From: Steinernema hermaphroditum | Lineage: Eukaryota > Nematoda > Chromadorea > Rhabditida > Steinernematidae | DNA length: 64,000 nt | Direction: 5' to 3' | Assembly: GCA_030435675.1 (NCBI GenBank) | Contig: CM059621.1 | Coordinates: 11,718,001 to 11,782,000 of the forward strand | Part shown: positions 56,465 through 64,000 of the stretch, piece by piece | Numbering within the stretch: the stretch's first letter is position 1 | Layout: each line of letters begins with the position of its first letter | Notes under the pieces: model-generated | What the model was told of the DNA's origin: nothing | The model's database searches: none | The model's input: only the letters and a program-made list of their open reading frames with translations | Position numbers and translations under genes: made by a program

Positions 56465-57620
56465 TAAGTTTTAAGTGTATTTTATTGAAATGATTAACGT
56501 GACAAATTCGGATCAATCAAAATTTCAAGCAAAGCTTACTTGAACGATGTCATGGTTTGAACTTCTGTGGCGGTTTCTATAACACATGACACCTGTGAGA
56601 GCGAGGGATCCGAAGAAGAGCACCATAATGAAGGGTAGAGGTGCGCTGATGGAAGGTTGCTGAGTAGGAGTGGCTGATGAATTGGATCCAAAGCTGTTAT
56701 TCTGCCCGGGAACTACTTCTGGCTTGTCATCGCTCCAATTGTAAATAGCTGCCCAATATTGCAAACGAAAGACGTTTCCGGTGAACTCGCAGCGTTCTGT
56801 TTGATAAGTGTCCATCCAGTTTTTCATATCGTCTCGGTACTTGATGTATTCAGTCTCTGCAAACGGATAGTTCTTCGAAAGAGAATACCAGATTGCTCGC
56901 TCAGCCTTATCACTTATGCTGGCAAAGAAAGTGACCATTCGTGTAGATATGATAGCGTAAACTCTGTTGTAGTCTTCTTCCAAATCTATCTTGAAGTGAG
57001 TACCGTTATAGGTCCAGTTCTTGAACTCTGTCTTATCGATTATGCGGCCACGTTCCGTGAAAACAAGGTCCGCTCCAACCCATTCGGCTTCTGTAGCCTC
57101 TGTACAGCTGTAGAATTCAGAGAAGACCGCCTTTCTTCTGTTCACGTATTCGGCATACTGCGCATCGTCGGCTACTAATTCGCGTGGAATTAAAAGAGGG
57201 AAGACGATGTTGAACGCCGTGCACTGCTCAAGAGTATTGTCATTTTCGCCACATGTATAGCATAACGCTAGCTGGAGAGGCAACAGGAGCAGAACTGTGA
57301 CGGACTTCATGTTTGAAGGAATCACTGCAGCGGATGTCCTGTATCGTCCTATATGGATATTATCTAATGCTACGTTTTTAGAAAAGCGATGCTTCTCCAA
57401 GTTTAAACTACGCACCAGTTTACGAGCCCCTTATTTGAAACATCGGTGGCAGCTCCATCAAGACGTGCGCGATACACGGGTATATATATACACGCGATAT
57501 TTTCATTGCGGTTTCAAAAGATCGTTTCAAGTTTCAAGAAACATTTGCGCCGAAAGTTTGTTCATCGATGTGGCGGCGTCCACAAAAGGGACGTAATAGC
57601 AGAAGAACAAGTGGTTCTCA
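56465..57620 (-). repeat. Right arm of the ~1.2-kb inverted repeat
   Basis: Reverse complement of 53,001-54,285. From the outside in: a piece of an NHR last exon, the upstream non-coding part (TATATATATACACGCG inserted relative to the left arm), the full membrane-protein gene, and the 3' flank ending AATTTGTCACGTTAATCA. Confidence 0.88.
56525..57310 (-). CDS. Unknown secreted or type-I membrane protein, copy 2
   Basis: 261 aa, single exon, about 95% identical to copy 1, with the same signal peptide, cysteines and sequons. Differences cluster in the stalk (VVPGQNNSFGSNSSATP) and after the membrane segment, where copy 2 reads ALTGVMCYRNRHRSSNH and ends VQVSFA, against LTLFYINRHRSPQHH and VQVTVV in copy 1. 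The two are divergent-outward relative to NHR-6 between them. Both frames are free of stops, which suggests constraint since duplication or a recent event. Function unknown. Confidence 0.8.
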   Translation of the reverse strand: MKSVTVLLLLPLQLALCYTCGENDNTLEQCTAFNIVFPLLIPRELVADDAQYAEYVNRRKAVFSEFYSCTEATEAEWVGADLVFTERGRIIDKTEFKNWTYNGTHFKIDLEEDYNRVYAIISTRMVTFFASISDKAERAIWYSLSKNYPFAETEYIKYRDDMKNWMDTYQTERCEFTGNVFRLQYWAAIYNWSDDKPEVVPGQNNSFGSNSSATPTQQPSISAPLPFIMVLFFGSLALTGVMCYRNRHRSSNHDIVQVSFA

Positions 57621-57635
57621 TTCTTCTCATTGTGT
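57527..57635 (-). pseudogene. NHR last-exon fragment carried by the right arm
   Basis: The minus strand reads HLFFCYYVPFVDAATSMNK then LSAQMFLET-stop, homologous to the end of NHR-5 (DLFFCYYVPFADAGTSPVNK, FWTQMFF). No other NHR exon lies beside it. It shows that the duplicated segment included the 3' end of NHR-5 or a close relative, so the left arm is probably the source. Confidence 0.82.
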
Positions 57636-57842
57636 TCGGAGGGCATTGTGGGAGGGGTCACATCACCAGTCAGACACAGGCGAAGCGGAAATGCACTTTT
57701 CTCCGAAGAGAATCTCAGCGAACGTAGCGGAAATAGCCGTAGCCACAATGACAAGTGGCGAATGTCAAATCAGAGTTTATCACTTGGGATATTTTGTTTA
57801 TTAACCTCCAATCTTCACTGACGATGGACAGATGTCTCTCGG

Positions 57843-60169
57843 TTACATCGCCAGGAGCTGACATCTTTCGCCATCACAGTAGCCTTCGTAGCACACATCC
57901 GGCGCTGCGGCAAAACGAGTGCAGTTGCCGAAGGGGACGACTTTTGCCACGCAACGTGGCTCTCGATGTTCCCGATCACAGAAGAGGTGACTGGAAGTAG
58001 AGTATTTTGATGAGAGACAGCCGATAGTGGCTCACCTGCTACCGCAGCCCTCGGTTCGGCTGCACGTCGGACGAAGAGCATACGAGTACATCTCTTCCAG
58101 GTACACATTGGAAAGAGCGTCCCTGTTCGTCATGTTCCACTTCCTTGGCCGCATTGCGACATCAGCGGAATGCTCTATATGAGCGCATCCAACTGCGTTG
58201 CTGCTCTCCATGTCCGGATAGGCTCTTTCCCGATCGTCGGGGTATTGCCGCTCCCGGTTCTTCTCCCAGGTATAGTCCACCATGGCGTGATGCATGTAGA
58301 AGACGGGGTCATTCGCCGCTGTTTTGACCACTCCCATCTTTCCGCCGACCCAATCGTGGACTTCGTCGTGGATCCTCTCAAGGCAGTGCGGATGAGGGTG
58401 GAAGGGGCATCCCTGAAACATTTCATTAGGGTCCCATTGTGTCCATAAGTGGCTCACTTCGTTAGCCTGGCTATAAGCCAGTATATCTTCGATCCTGGTG
58501 AATCCAGCGACGGTTTGGATTCTCTCCTCCGTGAACAGATGGCCATGAGTTCCAGTGGAACGAGTCAGGGCCTCGTCTTTGTCTGTCCTCCAGCCTGCGA
58601 AGGGTCCACTGGTGACCTCGCCCAATCCGTTTCCCAGCAAGTCGGCTGTCCAGAGCGTGGAGTTTGAGGGAAAGTTGAGGAGCTCATCCAGGGAACTGTC
58701 CCAATAAGGGATGCCGAGGATCTCAGGATCAATCATCCTGACAGCGATCTCAAATCTGAAAGAGACACTCGTCGTTCGTCCCACGACATCTCAGCGCTTA
58801 CTGCTTCAGGAATTCCCGATGCCATCCGGCGAAAGCAGGCCCCTTATGGACTCCACGGTATACGGTGGAGGCTTGTGAGTGGATTTTGGCGAAAAAGTAG
58901 TAGACGTCCATGTCCATCATGTATTGGAGGGCGTTGTAGTACCGCTTTCTCTAGTCGTCTGAGAGAAGGCGGAATTCCATCCTGACAGCCTTCCCAACGA
59001 TGCGTCCGTCCTCCAAGCGGCACTTGTCCTCTTCCATAGTACCATTCATGTGGCCACAATAGCATGAGAAACTCATGCAGTAGTAGGCGGTTGAGTTTAC
59101 TGGCTTCGTGCGCTCATTCCGGGGTTGGAGGAGACCGACGCTGGCGCCCTAGGAAGGCCGCAAATAAATCAATGATCCAAAAGGTTCCACATACTGTCTT
59201 GTCCTCCTGGGCCGTCGTTATCCGGTGCTTCAGACACACTCGGAGCCCTGGGAGCTCCTGCTCATACCAGCAGGCGGCTTTCGCGTCGTCCATTTCCTTG
59301 GGAGTGGCGTTGAACGTCGTGGCTACAACAATCGCCTTCATTCCCGATCAACTCTTCGAGTTGTCTCACCAATGTCCTCGAAGTTATCCTTCTCCTCCTG
59401 GGTCCAACTGATGGAGGTGTTCATCCTATAGGGGAGCCGGGCCATCTCCTCCAGATCCACGCGGCAGTTGTCGTTTTCTACGATGTAGTCGCGGTGGAAC
59501 GCGCGGAGGTCCGTCGTCTCGCAGTCGTTCTTTCGAACGACTCTGTGGTGGCGACCAGTTGCGCAGAGGCCGTGGACGTCCTCGAAGACTCCTTTGAGAG
59601 CAAGGTCCCGACCGTCGAAAGAGACGGTAGCTCCGCGCCTTCTGAAGATGAAGATGCCTCGCGAAATGATCATCCTAAGCAAAAGAATTGGATCATTGCG
59701 AACGTGCTGAAGACGAAGCCTACAGTCGGCCGTAGTCGAGGAACAGGTTGACGTAGTTGACGATTCTGTCGTTCAGGCGAATGTCGAAGTAAGTGTTCAG
59801 GAGATTGGTTTTCAAGTGGACTTCCAGGACATTCCCTTCGTAGACGATCGTCAACTTCTTTTCTTGGATGTTCTTCTTCTCTTGGCGAAGGAACACTTTG
59901 AGCTTTCCGGTGTCTTCCCCATCGACGTAAGATCCTGCCGCCACGAGCACGTCGCAGTTCGTGACGGTGAAGGGGATAGTGTATCCCTTTCTGTGCGCTC
60001 CCACAGTGTTGCCCTGCACTCGGCAGTCCAGGGCTCCTCCGCGCGTAGATCGGTTGCTGCAGACTTCTTGATGGGCTTCGTGGCTATGTCTGTGATTGTG
60101 ATGGCGGTGTTCTATGGTGAAGATGGAGATGGCAGCAGCCAGAAGTCCAAGGAAAAGGGTGGTGTTCAT
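57843..60169 (-). CDS. Type-3 copper tyrosinase with an in-frame TAG before CuA
   Basis: Oxidises phenols (cuticle tanning or pigment by family knowledge). Start MNTTLFLGLLAAAISIF, a signal peptide, then a His-rich stretch (EHRHHNHRHSHEAHQ). Two N-terminal exons of ~250 residues (CDVLVAAGSYVDGED; DLRAFHRDYIVENDNCRVDL; WYEQELPGLRVCLKH) match nothing I know. The tyrosinase core follows: CuA His in KIHSQAS, VHKGPAFAGWHREFL; PYWDSSLD; CuB His in CLERIHDEVHDWVGG and DPVFYMHHAMVDYTWE; then a Cys-rich tail (LFCDREH, CVAKVVPFGNC, CYEGYCDGERC) ending LLAM. TAG at 58,951-58,953 interrupts FRLLSDD-stop-RKRYYNAL, where the family usually has Glu; one base change from GAG explains it. All six copper histidines remain and no other break is seen, so the lesion is recent, polymorphic or a sequence error. 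Confidence 0.82.
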
Positions 60170-60599
60170 TGTGGCAGAGAAGAGTGACGTGGGCGATCTT
60201 GGCAAAAGCTTAAAAACAAAAACAGCTGAATTTCGTTCCAAAAGGTTAGACCTATCGGCACGGATAAATGAACGCGAAGGCCATACAGATGAAGCCTGAA
60301 GTATCATTGGATATAGTACTTATTGTTAGCTCTTGTTTTCTTTTTTGTTAAGAAATCATGCTTCCGTTATATTTGGTTGGATAGTCGCGTTTCGCACGGC
60401 CCTGCTGCTAACGGACATTTTTTTGTGCATCTTCGATATTATGAGATCCAATTTTTTTTATAATTCTTTCCTAAATCTCCTCACTCTATTCTGAAAAAAA
60501 AGTCTGTATTCAAACTAAAATGGAACTAAACAGAATCATACAAAGCTTTATAAATCGAGAAAATCCATATAAACATGAAGTCAAAACGTACGAAATCGA

Positions 60600-61440
60600 G
60601 GCAGGCTAGGAAGTAGGAATACTTTCAACTAAAACCCGGAGCAACTAACTCACACCGCTGCCCTCGACAAGTGGACTTTGCAACTCCGCCGTTCGGTTAT
60701 CGACCAATTTTTTATAAATGTAAAATTGTTGCGATTCGCTGTCGCGTTCCGTCTTCAATCTCGCCGAGTCAGCCAAAAGCGAACGGGCGATCGAAAGGCA
60801 AGTGGTCGACGGCGGTGGCGAGGAAGAGCATGAAAGGAATAAATTATAACAATTCTTTCAAAGAATTCGTTTTCAGATACTGATATTAGCAGCTCGGAAT
60901 GTCCCAAACTCCCGATCCGCAATTTGACATTCCAGTTTCTTATCAGGACGATTAGCCATCATTCGGCCCAAAAACACTCAGAAGACAATAAAATAATATG
61001 AGCACGCATAGTTAGTGTCACTTCCATTCCACGTCCAGACATGTTTAATTCTGTGCCTTAACCCGGGCCTAAAATGAGCTTTAATGTTAAATGACTCAGT
61101 TTTCTATAAGGGCTTCTAGACATGATTGATCTTTTCTTCGCAATAAAATCATACAAGGTTATAAATCTAGCAAATGCATCGAAACCTAAGGTCTACACTT
61201 GCGAATTTGAGACGAGAGATACAAGGAAGGCATTTTCAACGAAAACCGCGAGCAAAGAACACACACCGCTGTTCGTCACAAGTGCACTCTGCCATTCCGC
61301 CGTCTGCCGTTCGATTATCGACCGGTTTTTTATACATGTAAAAATGTTGCGATTCGCTGTCGCTTTCCGTCTTCAATCTCGCCTGGTCGACGGCGGTGGC
61401 TTGGGGGGAGGCGAGGAAGAGCGTGAATGGAATTCTGAGG
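60600..61440 (+). repeat. Diverged ~240-bp tandem duplicate in the tyrosinase/PI4K intergenic region
   Basis: 60,600-60,860 and 61,200-61,440 share GCAACTCCGCCGTTCG/GCCATTCCGCCGTCTG, TTATCGACC, TTTTTTATA-ATGTAAAA, TTGCGATTCGCTGTCGC and TTCCGTCTTCAATCTCGCC in the same order, with indels. No coding is supported. The TTTTTTATAAATG/TTTTTTATACATG core could be a duplicated promoter-like block, but this is a guess. Confidence 0.6.
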
Positions 61441-61602
61441 GGAAGTTTCAACTGATACCTGCATTTGATTTTGGAAATTTGCAGAAAGTTTAAGTTTAAT
61501 TTGGTAGAATACAGTGATCCTATTCCCTAAAGTGGACGACCCAGCGACCACTACCGTGTAGGCTATACAGTATGTACGGCCTCCTTCTCGCTCCTTGGTG
61601 TC

Positions 61603-61980
61603 ATGGCGTCTTCTGCACAGTTACCGTTACATCTCTTGTGTGAAGTGAACCAAAATCGAAGAGGTGACAAAATGTGTCGAAATGAAATAAAGGACCTTGT
61701 AAGTAGAGACATTTCATCGAATCGATGCGATCGCTTGCTGTGAATGTGTGGAAATGCATTGTATTTCAAGTCTCTGAGACCATCTCCGACAATAGAGACA
61801 TTCGAATTTGGAGGGAATGGCACCTTTCGATGGGGCAGCTCCCTCTTGCGGGCTCTACTCATCTGAACTTGGATCGCCGTCCATCGGCATTGACGTAGGT
61901 TTATGCAAGTCCATGACAACATGGTAAGAGTTGTTTAGACGCTTTGCGAATGTCTTCACATCGCTAACGGTTCCGATCAG
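61603..61980 (+). CDS. Probable upstream exons of the PI4K gene
   Basis: 61,603 onward reads ASSAQLPLHLLCEVNQNRRG with a GTAAGT donor at ~61,696, and a short exon FMQVHDNM ends at a GTAAGA donor at 61,923, in phase with the first confident PI4K exon at 61,981. The frame between 61,750 and 61,895 is not resolved. I keep these separate because homology is not obvious to me. Confidence 0.35.
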
Positions 61981-64000
61981 GATCGAACGGGCATACTGGA
62001 GCTTATAGCCCAAACTCTTTCATTGGAAATTGGAGACCGCGCATTCGATTCAGGTGGCCGGAATCCTTCTGGTTAGAATTTCTGTTCAAGCAATGAATTT
62101 GTCACACTGAAGGTGGATTTCAGGGATTTCAAGAAGCATCGACGCGCTTGGTCTAAGATCGTCTCTCCTAACAGTAATCTTGAACATCATGATCGGGGAA
62201 GATCAAGCGAGCACGGACTGCTTGTTGACTATGGGATTGAGAGAAAGGGTTTACGCAACAGCGTTTGACTACTTTATGTATGTTCTTGTCTAAATCTGTA
62301 AACCTTATTTGGTGGCATATTTTACAGAGTCGCCCCTCAGACACCAACTCAAGCAAAAACTCAACTCAAAAACGACGTTGACAACGTAATCGACTTCTGG
62401 CACGCAGTTCATCAAGACTCCAAGCGACTAACGAAGGAGATGTTCTCCTTGGCTGACGCATCAACATCAAGTATCTCGAAGGATGATCTTGAGGCAGAAA
62501 AGAAACTGAAGACATTCGTCCAAAATCTGCATCTTCTTCTTTTACTCTTGGCCGATGAGATCGAACGACTGCGATGCTGGATCGATCCCCTGGATGAAGA
62601 TGGTGCACGTGTGGATCCTGTCATAGCTGCTTGGATGGAAAAGACCTTTCCTGGTTCAAGTACCTTTTTTGATCCTTTCATAACAACTCCATTTTAGGGA
62701 TAAACAAGCGAAAAACTATTCGAGAGATCGCCGGACTTGCTTGGGACATATCCCCGCAAGTCGCTATTCACCTTCCAGATCGTTTTCGGACAAGCGATAC
62801 CTGGCGCGTGGAGCTTCAAGCTCTTATAAGAATGGATCCAGAAGTCGTGGAGTATCTATCCGACGCCCTTCCGCTTCTTCTTGGCGACAGTGCCTTCTTC
62901 AAAGAAGATACGGTAGTTTGTGATCACCGGCATGCGTTCATGTTACGATTTCAGATCACTCATATCCTAACATGGGAGCGCTGCCCAGTCATTGCGGCCC
63001 TGTCACTTCTGAACCCTCGACAGTACCCCCACCACACCGTAACGGTACAGTATGCCGTGCGAGTTCTCCGCTCGTACCACCCAAACGATCTGCTTCTCTA
63101 CATCCCCCAGCTGGTGCAGGCTGTTCGATACGATTCCACTGGACTTGTTTCCGAACTTCTTCTGTGGATGGCCGGTCGTTCCCAACAAGTAGCTCATCAA
63201 CTTCTTTGGAATATGAAGACGAATATGTTCATTGACGAAGAGCATAAAGATCCCGTTCTTTTTGACGCTCTCACGACGGTCATTAATAAGGTTCGCACAG
63301 GTTCGGTCTCTTCACATGTATTCCCTTTCCAGATCATCGCAGGAATGGAGCCATCGGCCAAAAGATTCTACGAAAACGAGTTCACGACAATCTGGCGACT
63401 GACAGAAATATCACGGACGATCAAATGTTTCCCAAAAGGTCACAAAAGAGAAGAAGCTTGTTTGAAGGCGCTCGCCGAGGTCAGACTCAATCAGTTCACC
63501 TATCTGCCGTCCAGTCCCGAAGCTGCTCTCCTCGGAATCGACTATACCAGCGGAACTCCAATGCAAAGTGCGGCCAGGGCGCCCTTCTTGGCCAGATTCA
63601 AAGTCAAGCTCTTAGACAGTGCAAAACTTGAGAAGTTCGCGCTGGAAGACACGAGTAATCCACTCGATATAGAAGTGCAACACTACAGCTGGAAGGCGGC
63701 CATATTTAAAGTAAGATTGAGACGAGAATCACAAATGCTTCTTGTCCTAGGTGGGTGACGATGTCCGCCAAGACATGCTGGCCCTGCAACTCATGACCAT
63801 TATGAAGGACATTTTCGATACCTCAGGCGTCAAAGTTAGTCTCTTTCCCTACCGCGTTGTGGTCACAGCTCCAGGACGTGGAGTCATCGAGTGCGTACCC
63901 AACGCGAAGTCGAGGGATCAGCTCGGAAAGCAAACCAACTGTGGCAAGGAATGTCGATTTATGTGGATGAACCGACGACTTTTCCAGATCTCTATGCATA
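61981..64000 (+). CDS. PI4KA: Phosphatidylinositol 4-kinase alpha (type III), C-terminal part, 3' truncated by window
   Basis: Makes PI4P at the plasma membrane by family knowledge. Exons run from [19 protein letters not shown] through [29 protein letters not shown] and [20 protein letters not shown]. Then the PIK helical domain follows: [82 protein letters not shown]. The kinase domain begins [20 protein letters not shown], with the ATP-binding Lys in AIFK, then [20 protein letters not shown] and [10 protein letters not shown]. The catalytic and activation loops lie outside the window. Introns are short [16 protein letters not shown] with the PGRGVIECV block separates PI4K alpha from PI4K beta and PI3K. 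Confidence 0.93.

Overview
This is nuclear genomic DNA of a nematode. Three things point that way. First, there are six complete divergent nuclear hormone receptors (NHRs) of the expanded nematode 'supplementary' type. Second, the introns are mostly 35-60 bp with TTTCAG-like acceptors, and several start codons sit just behind an acceptor, as expected for spliced-leader trans-splicing. Third, several other genes have nematode-like architecture: a secreted tyrosinase with a cysteine-rich tail, a short-intron serpin, and a PI4K. I cannot assign a genus.

Layout. 1-137: 5' end of a SAM-methyltransferase-like gene (minus). 138-12,019: mostly non-coding, with one decayed mariner-like element at 4.39-5.19 kb. 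12.0-14.1 kb: NHR-1 (minus). 14.1-21.4 kb: non-coding, with two related short coding-like fragments. 21.4-23.7 kb: NHR-2 (plus). 25.7-27.3 kb: NHR-3 (plus). 27.9-36.3 kb is transposon-dense: a GIY-YIG nuclease-like gene whose first exon is split by a 2.4-kb hAT element with a perfect 8-bp target duplication, a Tc1/mariner element with intact inverted repeats, a single-exon unknown gene, a decayed copy of the NHR-3 3' end, and a Helitron-like tandem-repeat element. 38.1-41.1 kb: NHR-4 (plus), with an N-terminus built from repeated micro-exons. 41.4-49.3 kb: two recently duplicated serpin genes separated by a Helitron-like element, a truncated mariner and the 3' end of a trypsin-like protease. 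51.1-53.1 kb: NHR-5 (plus). 53.0-57.6 kb: a ~1.2-kb inverted repeat, each arm carrying one copy of an unrecognised secreted or type-I membrane protein gene, with NHR-6 (minus) in the loop. 57.8-60.2 kb: a type-3 copper tyrosinase gene (minus) with an in-frame TAG just before the CuA site. 61.6-64.0 kb: the C-terminal half of phosphatidylinositol 4-kinase alpha (plus), cut by the window edge.

How it fits together. No operon or pathway links these genes. The window is an NHR-rich cluster reshaped by DNA transposons, Helitron-like repeats and local duplication (tandem serpins, inverted membrane-protein genes, NHR tail fragments). The best candidates for new biology are the inverted pair of unknown membrane proteins, the zinc-finger plus GIY-YIG gene interrupted by hAT, the serpin pair with a sharp identity boundary, and the repeated-exon NHR N-terminus. 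All exon boundaries were read by eye from GT/AG signals and reading frame and have not been checked against transcripts.
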